Source: Parazoarcus communis (lineage in GTDB: Bacteria; Pseudomonadota; Gammaproteobacteria; Burkholderiales; Rhodocyclaceae). From it: a stretch of DNA of 64,000 nucleotides. Location of the stretch: assembly GCF_003111645.1 (NCBI RefSeq), contig NZ_CP022187.1, positions 1,302,001 through 1,366,000 on the forward strand. Direction: 5' to 3'. Position numbers and translations under genes: made by a program. Positions 26,941 through 35,977 of this stretch are shown here, in pieces. Each line of letters opens with the position of its first letter. Positions within the stretch are counted from its first letter, which is position 1. The notes under the pieces were generated by a model. It did no database searches, was not told where the DNA came from, and saw nothing but the letters and a program-made list of their open reading frames with translations.

Positions 26941-28872
26941 TCAGTGAGCGCTCATCGCCATCATCAGCTGGTTGATACGCTTGACGAAGGTCGCCGGATC
27001 ATCAAGCGCGCCGCCTTCGGCCAGCAAGGCCTGATCGAACAGCACGGCAGCCCAGTCATCGAAGCTCTTGTCTTCGTATTTCAGGCGCAGCACGGCCGGG
27101 TGCTTCGGGTTGATCTCAAGGATCGGCTTCGACATCGGCGCGCTCTGACCTGCGGCCTTCAGGATGCGGGTCAGGTTCATGCCGAGATCGTGCTCGTCGG
27201 CCACCAGGCAGGCGGGCGAATCGGTCAGACGCAGGGTGACCTTGACGTCCTTCACGCGATCGCCAAGGCTGGTCTTCATCTTCTCGATCAGCTCCTTGTA
27301 CTCGTCGGCCGCCTGCTCGGCTTCCTTCTTCTCCGCTTCGTCTTCCAGCGAGCCGAGATCGAGGCCACCCTTGGCCACCGACTGCAGCTGCTTGCCGTCG
27401 AACTCGGTCAGGTTGCCCAGCGCCCATTCGTCGACACGGTCGGACAGCAGCAGCACTTCGATGCCCTTCTTGCGGAACACCTCGAGGTGCGGGCTGTTCT
27501 TCGCCGCATTGAAGGTCTCGGCTGTCACGTAGTAGATCTTGTCCTGACCTTCCTTCATGCGCCCGATGTAGTCCCTGAACGAGACCACTTCTTCCGGCGT
27601 ATCCGCATGGGTCGAAGCAAAACGCAGCAGGCCGGCGATCTTGTCCTTGTTGGCAAAGTCTTCGCCAACGCCTTCCTTGAGCACCTTGCCGAACTCTTTC
27701 CAGAACGTGGCGTACTTCTCCTGATCGCCCGCCTCGTCGCTGGTGGCGAGGTCTTCGAGCAGGCCCAGCACCTTCTTCGTGCAACCTGCACGGATGGTGT
27801 CGATGTCCTTGGATTCCTGCAGGATCTCACGCGACACGTTCAGCGGCAGATCGGCCGAATCGACCACACCGCGCACGAAGCGCAGGTAGGTCGGCATCAG
27901 CTTCTCGGCGTCGTCCATGATGAACACGCGCTTCACGTACAGCTTGACGCCATGACGCGCATTGCGATCCCACATGTCGAAGGGCGCGTGCGAGGGGATA
28001 TACAGCAGCTGGGTGTATTCCTGGCGACCTTCGACGCGCGCATGGGTCCATGCCAGCGGCTCGTCGAAGTCGTGGCCGACGTGCTTGTAGAAGCCCTTGT
28101 ACTCTTCTTCGGTGATCTCGTTGCGCGGACGGGCCCACAGCGCATTGGCCTGGTTGACGGTTTCGTCTTCGTCGGTGAGGACCTGAGCCTTCTTTTCCTC
28201 GTCCCACTCTTCCTTCTTCATCACGATCGGCTGCACGATGTGATCGGAGTACTTGCGGATCAGGCTCTTCAGCTTCCAGGCCGAAAGCAAATCGTCCTGG
28301 TCTTCGCGCAGGTGCAGGGTGATCTCGGTACCACGACCGGCCTTCTCGACGGCCGCCACGGTATACGCACCGGCGGTCTCGCCGCTCATGCTGCATTCCC
28401 ACTGCACGCCTTCGCTCGCCGGCAGGCCGGCACGGCGGGTCACCACGGTAACCTTGTCGGCCACGATGAATGCGGAGTAGAAGCCGACACCGAACTGACC
28501 AATCAGGTGGGCGTCCTTCTTCTGGTCGCCGGTCAGCTTGCCAAAGAATTCCTTGGTGCCGGACTTGGCGATGGTACCGAGGTGAGCAACGACTTCTTCA
28601 CGGCTCATGCCGATGCCATTGTCGCTGATGGTGATGGTGCGCGCTTCGGTGTCGAAGGACACGCGGATCTTGAGATCGCTGTCACCCTCGAACAGGGCCG
28701 GCTGGTCGATGGCCTCGAAACGCAGTTTGTCGGAAGCGTCGGAAGCGTTCGAGATCAACTCGCGCAGGAAGATCTCGCGGTTCGAATAGAGCGAGTGGAT
28801 CATGAGGTGAAGCAACTGCTTCACTTCGGCCTGGAAATTCAGGGTTTCGGCGGCGGTCTGGGCGCTGGACAT
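26941..28872 (-). CDS. htpG: Molecular chaperone HtpG (Hsp90)
   Basis: ATP-dependent cytosolic chaperone of 643 residues, normal length. GHKL ATPase motifs are clear: [14 protein letters not shown] near residue 35 with the catalytic glutamate, [10 protein letters not shown] near 82, and [11 protein letters not shown] near 122. Middle-domain WTHARVEG and [17 protein letters not shown] near 345 are present. The ATG at 28872 gives the usual short N-terminus before ETLNFQAEV; the frame is open further upstream but has no family match. Confidence 0.96.
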   Translation of the reverse strand: MSSAQTAAETLNFQAEVKQLLHLMIHSLYSNREIFLRELISNASDASDKLRFEAIDQPALFEGDSDLKIRVSFDTEARTITISDNGIGMSREEVVAHLGTIAKSGTKEFFGKLTGDQKKDAHLIGQFGVGFYSAFIVADKVTVVTRRAGLPASEGVQWECSMSGETAGAYTVAAVEKAGRGTEITLHLREDQDDLLSAWKLKSLIRKYSDHIVQPIVMKKEEWDEEKKAQVLTDEDETVNQANALWARPRNEITEEEYKGFYKHVGHDFDEPLAWTHARVEGRQEYTQLLYIPSHAPFDMWDRNARHGVKLYVKRVFIMDDAEKLMPTYLRFVRGVVDSADLPLNVSREILQESKDIDTIRAGCTKKVLGLLEDLATSDEAGDQEKYATFWKEFGKVLKEGVGEDFANKDKIAGLLRFASTHADTPEEVVSFRDYIGRMKEGQDKIYYVTAETFNAAKNSPHLEVFRKKGIEVLLLSDRVDEWALGNLTEFDGKQLQSVAKGGLDLGSLEDEAEKKEAEQAADEYKELIEKMKTSLGDRVKDVKVTLRLTDSPACLVADEHDLGMNLTRILKAAGQSAPMSKPILEINPKHPAVLRLKYEDKSFDDWAAVLFDQALLAEGGALDDPATFVKRINQLMMAMSAH

Positions 28873-29013
28873 CTTGATGCGTCTCCGATGATGAAAAGTC
28901 GTGGCCGAGAGATTGGGACAGCCCCGCCGATTTTCAAGCCCCTGAGACGAGATTGCTGCGCTGGCCGGCACCAGGCTGTGTCGCGCGGCGGTGCGTCGCT
29001 TGGTCGTTCTGGC

Positions 29014-29096
29014 TCACGCGGAGACGCGGAGAGCGCAGAGAAAACCTTCGCCCGTGCTTTTCTCCGTGCTCTCCGCGTCTCCGCGTCTCCGCGTGA
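29014..29096. repeat. Long palindromic CGCGGAGA-type intergenic repeat
   Basis: Left arm 29014-29044 and right arm 29058-29096 are nearly perfect inverted copies around a 13-nt loop; both consist of tandem ACGCGGAG / CTCCGCGT units, and the right arm has one extra 8-bp unit. It lies in the 271-bp gap between the greB stop and the htpG start. This wording (CTCCGCGTCTCCGCGT) recurs between genes in many bacterial genomes, as I recall, so it is probably a dispersed, non-autonomous palindromic element. The remaining gap has no gene. Confidence 0.8.
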
Positions 29097-29143
29097 AACC
29101 TTCCGCCCGGACGACACCCACCCGAGCGAACACAAGGCAACTG

Positions 29144-29704
29144 CTACACGTACTGAACCTGGAGGATTTCGATCTCGCGCACGCCGGCGGGGCTCATGAA
29201 GCGCACCACGTCGCCCTCGCGCGCCTTGATCAGGGCACGCGCAAGCGGGGAGATCCAGCTGATCATGCCTGCGGAGGCGTTGGCCTCGTCGACGCCGACG
29301 ATCTGCCAGGTCTGCTCCGTCGCATCGGGATCTTCTGCGTCGCAGATGGTGACGGTTGCGCCGAAGAAGACCTGGTCGATGTTCTGCTGCGCGGCCGGAT
29401 CGACCACCTCGGCGTTCTCGATGCGCTTGATCAGGAAACGGATACGCCGATCGATCTCGCGCAGGCGCTTCTTGCCGTAGATGTAGTCGCCGTTTTCGGA
29501 ACGGTCGCCGTTACCCGCCGCCCACGACACGGTCTCAACCATCTTGGGCCGCTCGACGCGCAGCAGCTGGTCCAGCTCCTCGCGCAGCACCAGATTGCCG
29601 CGCCGGGTCATGTAATTCTTGCTGCCGGGCGGCAAGCGCAACGAGGGGGACAGCGCGTCCTCATCTTCATCGCTATCGGCTTCCCTGACGAACGCCTTGT
29701 TCAT
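29144..29704 (-). CDS. greB: Transcription elongation factor GreB
   Basis: A 186-residue secondary-channel factor that stimulates RNA polymerase cleavage of backtracked RNA. Seen: coiled-coil N-domain with RPKMVETVSWAAGNGDRSENGDY (two acidic tip residues D and E near 72-76), then a FKBP-like C-domain with ISWISPLARAL near 150. A 30-residue acidic N-terminal extension (ADSDEDEDALS) precedes the usual GreB start. The start is the ATG at 29704; the same frame is open for ~1.4 kb more upstream but that stretch has no family signal. Confidence 0.94.
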   Translation of the reverse strand: MNKAFVREADSDEDEDALSPSLRLPPGSKNYMTRRGNLVLREELDQLLRVERPKMVETVSWAAGNGDRSENGDYIYGKKRLREIDRRIRFLIKRIENAEVVDPAAQQNIDQVFFGATVTICDAEDPDATEQTWQIVGVDEANASAGMISWISPLARALIKAREGDVVRFMSPAGVREIEILQVQYV

Positions 29705-29929
29705 GGCACTACTCCTGAAGGCTGGCGAAACGCCCGATCTTAATGGATCCCGGGCAGGCCCGCAGCTGCGCCTTGCGCGACTGCGCTGGGGGCAGATCGG
29801 GCCGCGCACGACGTCGGCTTCATGCAGGCGTGAGAAGTCGCTCCCGTCCATGCTCCGGCACCGTCCCCCGAGCCCTCGCTGGCGGACAGTCTTCCCGACA
29901 CCTTCCCGCTTCCACTTGCCGCATTTTAA

Positions 29930-30613
29930 GCCGACGTCGAACGACGAACCGCCATCCTGGTTCCTGCGCCCCAACCGGGTATCGACATTGCCAGCCTTGC
30001 GATCGTCGGCGGCGCAATGGGTGTGGGCATCGGCTTCGGCCTGCAGAACATCTTCAGCAACCTGGTGTCGGGCATCATCATCCTGCTCGAGAAGACACTC
30101 AAACTCGGCGACTTCGTCGATCTGCAGTCGGGTGCCGTCGGCAAGGTTACCGAGATCGGGCTGCGCTACACGCGGGTCACCACCAACGACAATGTCGACG
30201 TGATCGTCCCCAACTCCGAGTTCATCAATGGCCGGGTCACGAACTGGACCTTCGACGACGATCTGCGCCGCATCCACATCCCCTTTGGCGTGGCCTACGG
30301 CACCGACAAGGACAAGGTGCGCGACGCAGTCGCAGCAGCGGCCCGCAAGGTCGCCGGCACCATCCTGCTGCCGGGACGCGAACCCGAGGCATGGCTGGTC
30401 GGGTTCGGCGACAGCAGCCTCGACTTCGAGCTCGTGGTGTGGGTGAATCACGATCTCGCGATGTCCCCCGCCCGGACCCAGGCCCGCTATCTGTGGGAGA
30501 TCGATAGCGCGCTTCGTGCCGCCGGCATCGAGATCCCCTTCCCGCAACGCGATCTTCATGTGCGCTCGGGGACGCTGAGCGTCGATCTGAAGGGCGGGCC
30601 AGCGCAATCCTGA
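29930..30613 (+). pseudogene. 5'-truncated MscS-family mechanosensitive channel
   Basis: From about 29972 the frame encodes the pore helix and C-terminal cytoplasmic domain of a small-conductance MscS homologue: GIDIASLAIVGG, GVGIGFGLQNIFSNLVSG, LEKTLKLGDFVDL, then VPNSEFINGRVTNW. The N-terminal membrane helices are missing: a TAA stop lies at 29927-29929, and 29705-29929 codes for no membrane segments in any frame. The only ATG (30017) is inside the pore helix. The upstream junction abuts the greB 5' end, pointing to a deletion. Codon use after the junction is still clean, so the loss may be recent. Confidence 0.75.
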
Positions 30614-30740
30614 GCCGTCGCCCCCCGACAGACCATGCCAGCACGCCGACATTGTAATCGGCGCTGCTGCCGCATACCATTGGCACGATGGACTGCCCGA
30701 CCAACGGCGCCTCGCGCCAGCCCACCCAGACGGGTTCGCA

Positions 30741-30956
30741 ATGAATGACGACTCCTTCGACGACGTAACCAGCCTGCAGTTTCGCCTGCGGGAGCTGCGT
30801 GACGAGCATCGCGACCTCGACGCTGCCATCGCCAGGCTGATCGCAGCGCCCACCGACGACCAGCTCCTGATCCGGCGCATGAAGAAGCGCAAGCTCGCCC
30901 TCAAGGACCGCATCTCCGTCATCGAACGCCTGATCGAACCCGACGACCTCGCCTGA
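30741..30956 (+). CDS. DUF465 (YdcH-like) small helical protein
   Basis: A 71-residue, highly charged, probably two-helix coiled-coil protein with a LRDEHRDLDAAIARL block near residue 18 and MKKRKLALKDRI near 48, as in YdcH/DUF465. The function of the family is unknown. Same strand as metY, 33 bp upstream of it. The 127 bp before it, after the mscS remnant, show nothing firm. Confidence 0.85.
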   Translation: MNDDSFDDVTSLQFRLRELRDEHRDLDAAIARLIAAPTDDQLLIRRMKKRKLALKDRISVIERLIEPDDLA

Positions 30957-30989
30957 GCCTCGCGCTCGACCACTGCATACAAGGTTCCC

Positions 30990-32294
30990 ATGACCCAGAC
31001 CGGACTCTTCGGGGCGGAGACGCTCGCACTCCACGCGGGCCAGTCTCCCGACGCCACACACGGCTCGCGCGCAACACCGATCCACTTCACCACCAGTTAC
31101 GTGTTTCCGGATGCGGACCAAGCCGCGGCCCTGTTCAATCTGGAGCGCCCGGGCCACGTCTACTCGCGCATTTCCAATCCGACCAATGCGGTGCTCGAAG
31201 AGCGTATCGCTGCCCTCGAAGGCGGTGTGGGCGCGATCGCGGTCGCCAGTGGTCAGGCGGCGCTGCACCTCGCGGTGACCACGCTGATGGGCTGCGGTGG
31301 TCACATCGTTGCCTCGCGCTCGCTCTACGGCGGATCGCACAATCTGTTCGCCTACACCCTGCCCCGTTTCGGCATCCAGACCACTTTTGTCGATCCGCGT
31401 GACGCCGACGCCTGGCGCGCCGCCATCCGCCCCGAGACCCGCCTGCTGTTCGGCGAGTCGATCGGCAACCCCGGGCTCGACGTGCTCGACATTCCCACCG
31501 TGGCCGGAATCGCCCATGCGGCCGGCCTGCCGCTGCTGGTGGACGCCACCCTCGTGAGTCCGGCCCTGCAGCGCCCCTTCGAGCTCGGCGCGGATCTGGT
31601 CATGCACTCGGCCACCAAGTTCATCGGTGGCCACGGTGTCGCCGTTGGCGGCCTGCTGGTCGACAGCGGTCGGTTCGACTGGGAAGCCTCCGGCCTGTTT
31701 CCGACCCTGACCGAGCCCTACGACGGCTTCCACGGCATGGACTTCGCCGAAGAGTCCCCGGTCGCAGCCTTCCTGCTGCGTGCCAGACGCGAAGGCCTGC
31801 GCGATTTCGGCGCCTGCATGTCGCCAATGAACGCTTTCCAGATCCTGCAGGGGCTGGAAACCCTGCCGCTGCGCATGCGCGCCCACGTCGACAACACGAA
31901 CCGGATTGCAGCCCATCTGGCCGCGCATCCGATGGTGGAAAAGGTCGCCTACCCCGGCCTCGACACCCACCCCGACCACGAACTCGCAGCCCGTCTGCTC
32001 CCCGACGGCTGTGGTGCCGTGCTGTCCTTCGACCTCAAGGGCGGACGGGAGGCCGGGCGCGCCTTCATCGGCGCGCTGCGCCTGTTCTCGCACCTGGCCA
32101 ATGTTGGCGACGCCAAGTCGCTGGTCATCCATCCCGCCAGCACCACCCATTTCCGCATGTCTGCTGAAGATCTCGCGGCCGGGGGCATCGGCGAAGGCAC
32201 GGTCCGGCTGTCCGTGGGTCTGGAGAGCTGCGCCGACCTGCTGGCCGATCTCGATCGCGGCCTCTACGCCGTGGGCAAGCTCAACAAGGCATAA
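30990..32294 (+). CDS. O-acetylhomoserine sulfhydrylase-family PLP enzyme
   Basis: A 434-residue Cys/Met-metabolism PLP enzyme. Seen: YSRISNPT near residue 58 (phosphate cup), ALEGG near 75, and the Schiff-base lysine K210 in SATKFIGGHG. The usual DNTFATP block reads DATLVSP (185-191), so the pyridine-contacting Asp is kept but the next residues differ. Length and the C-terminal VIHPASTTH block favour direct sulfhydrylation (MetY) over cystathionine enzymes; methionine gamma-lyase remains possible. Next to a hydrolase gene, 5 bp downstream. Confidence 0.88.
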   Translation: MTQTGLFGAETLALHAGQSPDATHGSRATPIHFTTSYVFPDADQAAALFNLERPGHVYSRISNPTNAVLEERIAALEGGVGAIAVASGQAALHLAVTTLMGCGGHIVASRSLYGGSHNLFAYTLPRFGIQTTFVDPRDADAWRAAIRPETRLLFGESIGNPGLDVLDIPTVAGIAHAAGLPLLVDATLVSPALQRPFELGADLVMHSATKFIGGHGVAVGGLLVDSGRFDWEASGLFPTLTEPYDGFHGMDFAEESPVAAFLLRARREGLRDFGACMSPMNAFQILQGLETLPLRMRAHVDNTNRIAAHLAAHPMVEKVAYPGLDTHPDHELAARLLPDGCGAVLSFDLKGGREAGRAFIGALRLFSHLANVGDAKSLVIHPASTTHFRMSAEDLAAGGIGEGTVRLSVGLESCADLLADLDRGLYAVGKLNKA

Positions 32295-32299
32295 GCGAC

Positions 32300-33106
32300 A
32301 TGGACATCCTGATCAGGCAACAGACTTGCCGCATCTACACAGGCGGACGCGATTTCGACCGCGAGCGCCCCACCGTCGTCCTGATTCACGGCGCCGGACA
32401 CGACCACAGCGTATGGAACAACCAGGCCCGGCATCTCGCGCATCAGGGCTTCGGCGTGCTCGCACCCGACCTGCCGGGACACGGCGCATCGCAGGGCGTA
32501 CCGCTGCAGTCGATCGACGCGATGGCCGACTGGCTGCTGGAAATGCTTGATACGGCCGGCGTTGCCCAGGCCAGCCTCGTCGGCCACAGCATGGGCTCGC
32601 TGATCGCGCTTGCCGCGACCGCACGCGCCGGCGAACGGGTGAGCGCCCTGGTTCTGGTGGGCAGCGTGGCGCCGATGCCGGTCGCGCCCGCGCTGATCGA
32701 GGCAGCATCCAGCAAGCCTGTGCGCGCCCACGCCATGATCAATCAGTGGTCATACAGCCCGGCAGCCCAGCTTGGCGCAAGCGCGACGCCCGGCACCTCG
32801 CTGCTCGGCATCAACCAGCGACTGATGGAACGCCAGGCCGCCGGTGTGCTGGCGACCGATCTCAGTGCCTGCAACGCGTGGACCGATGGCCTCGCGCGCG
32901 CGGCGGACATCCGCTGCCCGACCCTTCTGATCAGCGGCGAACGCGACCAGATGACGCCTCCACGTGCGGTAAAACCCTTATACGAAGCACTGGTCAACGC
33001 AGCGGGCGGTGCGCGTATGATTACCGTGGCTGGCGCCGGCCACGCAATGATGGCGGAATCACCGGACGCCGTCACAAATGCAATTCGGGGGTTTCTCAGG
33101 ACATAA
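32300..33106 (+). CDS. Alpha/beta-hydrolase
   Basis: A 268-residue soluble alpha/beta-hydrolase. Nucleophile elbow GHSMGS near residue 94-99, oxyanion region HGAGHDHSVW near 30, aspartate in SGERDQMTP near 213, histidine in AGAGHAMM near 246: a full triad. Five bp after the sulfhydrylase gene, so cotranscribed; the pairing hints at an ester linked to homoserine or thiol chemistry, but no substrate can be named. Confidence 0.88.
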   Translation: MDILIRQQTCRIYTGGRDFDRERPTVVLIHGAGHDHSVWNNQARHLAHQGFGVLAPDLPGHGASQGVPLQSIDAMADWLLEMLDTAGVAQASLVGHSMGSLIALAATARAGERVSALVLVGSVAPMPVAPALIEAASSKPVRAHAMINQWSYSPAAQLGASATPGTSLLGINQRLMERQAAGVLATDLSACNAWTDGLARAADIRCPTLLISGERDQMTPPRAVKPLYEALVNAAGGARMITVAGAGHAMMAESPDAVTNAIRGFLRT

Positions 33107-33137
33107 CAACACGTATTCGAACAGGCGGTACGGAGCG

Positions 33138-33158
33138 GCAGCGCGATTTGCGCGCTGC
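33138..33158. other. Perfect hairpin before the DUF2189 gene
   Basis: Eight-base arms GCAGCGCG and CGCGCTGC with a 5-nt loop, 32 bp after the hydrolase stop. There is no T tract. It may end or trim the metY-hydrolase transcript; role inferred. Confidence 0.5.
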
Positions 33159-33226
33159 GGTCAGCTTGCCGCCGGTTCACCCCGTTTTGCTGCAGCGAAC
33201 ATCCAGAATAATGACAGGAGAGAGAC

Positions 33227-34039
33227 ATGTCGCAGCCAAACGATGCCGAGCTGGAAGCGGCCGCAGCACTGCCCTTCCCCACCGTGAGGGACGTACCGTT
33301 CACTGCACCCATCAGCTGGGTCGCACGCGCATTCGGTGACCTCAGGGCCTGCCCGGTACCAAGTCTGTTCTACGGTTTCTGTTTCGCCGCGATGGGCCTG
33401 CTCATCACGTTCGTGTTCGAGCACGCCTACGAATACACCTCTGCGCTGACCTCGGGCTTCCTGCTGCTCGGTCCGTTCTTCGCCATGGGCCTGTACGAGA
33501 TCAGTCGCCGCCACGAGCGCGGCGAAAACTGCGCGCTCGTCCCGACGCTGACCGTGTGGAAGCGCAACGCGGGCAACATCGGCATCTTCGCCGTCGTGCT
33601 GGGCGTGGTGTTCCTGATCTGGGCACGCGCCTCACTGGTCGTGTTCGCGCTCTTCTACTCCAACGAAATGCCCAATCTGTCCGGCTTTCTCGGACAGCTG
33701 ATGGCGTTCGAGAACATCGAGTTCCTGCTGGTCTACTTTGGCGTCGGCATGGTCTTCGCCATCATCGCGTTCGCGGTGAGCGTGGTCTCGATTCCGCTGA
33801 TGCTGGACCGCAACCAGGACGCCATCAGCTCGATGCTGGCCAGCATCGCCGCGCTCACACGCAACCCCGCGGCGATGATCGTATGGGCCCTCCTGATCGC
33901 CACGCTGACGATCGTCGGATTTCTCAGCTTCCATCTGGGACTGGTCGTTCTGATGCCCGTCATCGGCCATGCAACCTGGTACGCCTACCGCGACCTCATC
34001 GAACCGCTGCCGGCAAAGCCGGCCAAAACGGCGGCCTAG
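33227..34039 (+). CDS. DUF2189 integral membrane protein
   Basis: A 270-residue inner-membrane protein with about six hydrophobic segments, matching the DUF2189 family (ISWVARAFGDLRACP near residue 28, GPFFAMGLYEISRRHERGE near 81). Members are often found near cytochrome oxidase or general stress genes, but the function is unknown. An ACAGGAGAGAGAC Shine-Dalgarno precedes the ATG. Convergent with the next gene, 2 bp apart. Confidence 0.85.
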   Translation: MSQPNDAELEAAAALPFPTVRDVPFTAPISWVARAFGDLRACPVPSLFYGFCFAAMGLLITFVFEHAYEYTSALTSGFLLLGPFFAMGLYEISRRHERGENCALVPTLTVWKRNAGNIGIFAVVLGVVFLIWARASLVVFALFYSNEMPNLSGFLGQLMAFENIEFLLVYFGVGMVFAIIAFAVSVVSIPLMLDRNQDAISSMLASIAALTRNPAAMIVWALLIATLTIVGFLSFHLGLVVLMPVIGHATWYAYRDLIEPLPAKPAKTAA

Positions 34040-34041
34040 GC

Positions 34042-34893
34042 TCAGTCCATCAGATCGAGGACCACCGGCTGGTGGTCCGACGCGGCCGTCTCCGCCGCCA
34101 CCCTGAAGCCGGCCACGGCCGGCGCCAGATCCTCGGTCACGCAGACGAAGTCGCAGCAGAAGCTCTCGTCGGGCCAGTCGGCCCCATGCAGACCCACGGT
34201 TGGCGCGTGGGGCCGACCAGGATTCATGATTTGCCAGGCATCGCACCACTGAGGCACGTCGGGCGCAATCGGCGCCAGCAGCGCGGTGTGATCGGGTGAC
34301 CCCGGCAAACAGTTGAGATCCCCGCACAATACCGCCGCAGCGGGTCGTGGCCAGGGCCGGAAGCCCGGATTGGAATCCTTTGACAGACCCGGCGCACGGG
34401 CGTGGGAGACCGCTTCACGATGCAGTTCGCGCAAGCGCGTAATCTGCGCGCCACGCTGCAATGACGAGTAGTACTCGAGATGCGTGGTCAACACCCTCAG
34501 CGGCCCGCGAGGTGCCTCGATCACCGCTTCGATGCACAGACGCTGCATCGCAGGCACGCTGGGATCGGCGGGATACGGCAGGACATGCCGGAAGACCTGG
34601 CCGAGCGGGCGTCGCGACAGGAGCAGGTTGCCGAAACGGGCGCGTCCGCCCTTGCCATCGGGCACATCCAGCGCAGCCCCGAACACCGCTTCGTAGCCGG
34701 GAAATGCCGCACTCAGAATCGCAACGCCGTCTTCCGCAGTCGCGCCCTTCAAGCCCGGAAAACACTGCCCCACTTCCTGCAGGCAAATGACATCGATATC
34801 GCCGATTTCACGCAGTGCAGCGATGGTCCGGTTCAGATCGACCCGCCCGTCAGCCCCACGTCCCCATTGGATATTCCAGCTCACGATACGCAT
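34042..34893 (-). CDS. Endonuclease/exonuclease/phosphatase-family protein
   Basis: A 283-residue member of the EEP superfamily. Seen: SWNIQWG at residue 5-11 (Asn metal contact), CLQEVGQ near 37 with the metal-binding glutamate, THLEYYS near 135, GDLNCLPGS near 190, and a C-terminal SDHQPV (Asp-His catalytic pair) near 275. Cytoplasmic, no signal peptide. Members hydrolyse phosphodiesters in nucleic acids, lipids or small molecules; substrate not assignable. Divergent from the CDF gene (73-bp gap). Confidence 0.9.
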   Translation of the reverse strand: MRIVSWNIQWGRGADGRVDLNRTIAALREIGDIDVICLQEVGQCFPGLKGATAEDGVAILSAAFPGYEAVFGAALDVPDGKGGRARFGNLLLSRRPLGQVFRHVLPYPADPSVPAMQRLCIEAVIEAPRGPLRVLTTHLEYYSSLQRGAQITRLRELHREAVSHARAPGLSKDSNPGFRPWPRPAAAVLCGDLNCLPGSPDHTALLAPIAPDVPQWCDAWQIMNPGRPHAPTVGLHGADWPDESFCCDFVCVTEDLAPAVAGFRVAAETAASDHQPVVLDLMD

Positions 34894-34966
34894 TCAGGTT
34901 TCCGCTCACGCTTTCACAATGGCATGATCCTAGCCTGTACCCACCCGCAGCGTCATCTCAACATCC

Positions 34967-35950
34967 ATGCAAGATCACGCGCACCACGATCACGAACACG
35001 AGGGCGCCCGCCCGCACATCAGCCATGGCCATGACCACCATGACCACAGCCACGCCTCAAGCCGCTGGTTGCCGCTCGCGCTCCTCCTGACCCTCGGATT
35101 TGCTGCGGTTGAAGCGATTGCCGGGTGGTGGTCGGGCTCGCTGGCCCTGCTCGGCGATGCCGGACACATGGTTACCGATGCGCTGGCGCTCGGGATTGCG
35201 GCACTCGCCGCGCGCCTCGCGCTGCACCCGGCCAGCATTCGGCACTCATTCGGGCTGCCCCGGGTCGAGTCGCTCGCTGCGCTCGCCAACAGCGTGTTCA
35301 TGCTCGGGCTGGTGGCCGCGCTGTTGTGGCAGGCGGTGCTGCGTCTCGGCGACCCGCGCGCGATTGCGGGCGAGACGGTGACCGTCGTGGCGCTGATCGG
35401 CCTGGGGGTCAATCTGCTCGTCGCCTGGCTGCTGACGCGGGGCGAAGCGGACCTCAACACCCGCGCCGCCCTGCTGCATGTGCTGGGTGACATCCTCGGC
35501 TCGATCGCTGCGCTGGCCTCCGGTCTGGTCATTCAGTACACCGGCTGGCTCGCAATCGACCCCTTGCTCACCATGCTGATCTGCGGGCTGATTCTTGCCT
35601 CGACGCTGAATCTGCTGCGGCGCGTGGTGCATACCCTGCTTGAGGGCGTTCCCGAGAACCTTTCGCTGCCCGAGGTCGGCCACGCAATGGCTGCCGTCCC
35701 GGACGTACGCTCGGTGCACGATCTCCACATCTGGAGCCTCGACTCACATCACCCGGCTCTGTCTGCCCATCTCGTCATCTCCGATGCGGGACGCTGGCCA
35801 CGGATCCTGGCCGACCAGCGCGCGCTGCTTGCAAGCCGCTTTGGCATCGACCACGTGACCCTTCAACCTGAGCTGCCACCCGACCAGCCACTGGTGTTCT
35901 ACCCCAGCCGCAGCACGAACCATTCACGTATCGCCGCCGATAGTCGATAA
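34967..35950 (+). CDS. Cation diffusion facilitator (Zn/Co/Cd exporter)
   Basis: A 327-residue CDF exporter of the CzcD/ZitB type. The N-terminus carries about a dozen histidines in the first 30 residues, a metal-binding loop. Six membrane helices follow; the H-x3-D-like transport sites are in SLALLGDAGHMVTDA (near 60, HxxxD) and ALLHVLGDILGS (near 170). The C-terminal domain (~220-327) ends in a Pro-rich tail. It uses the proton gradient to export Zn2+ or similar ions to the periplasm. Confidence 0.92.
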   Translation: MQDHAHHDHEHEGARPHISHGHDHHDHSHASSRWLPLALLLTLGFAAVEAIAGWWSGSLALLGDAGHMVTDALALGIAALAARLALHPASIRHSFGLPRVESLAALANSVFMLGLVAALLWQAVLRLGDPRAIAGETVTVVALIGLGVNLLVAWLLTRGEADLNTRAALLHVLGDILGSIAALASGLVIQYTGWLAIDPLLTMLICGLILASTLNLLRRVVHTLLEGVPENLSLPEVGHAMAAVPDVRSVHDLHIWSLDSHHPALSAHLVISDAGRWPRILADQRALLASRFGIDHVTLQPELPPDQPLVFYPSRSTNHSRIAADSR

Positions 35951-35977
35951 TCGGCCTGTTCACAACGGGAATTCACA

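Noticed and set aside
26944-29199. A 751-residue open frame on the plus strand across htpG
   Set aside because: It is the antisense shadow of htpG; GC-rich codon bias keeps the opposite frame open. No family signal.
29705-31093. Upstream extension of the greB frame to 649 residues
   Set aside because: Only the last 186 residues are GreB; the remainder is antisense to mscS and metY and has no family character.
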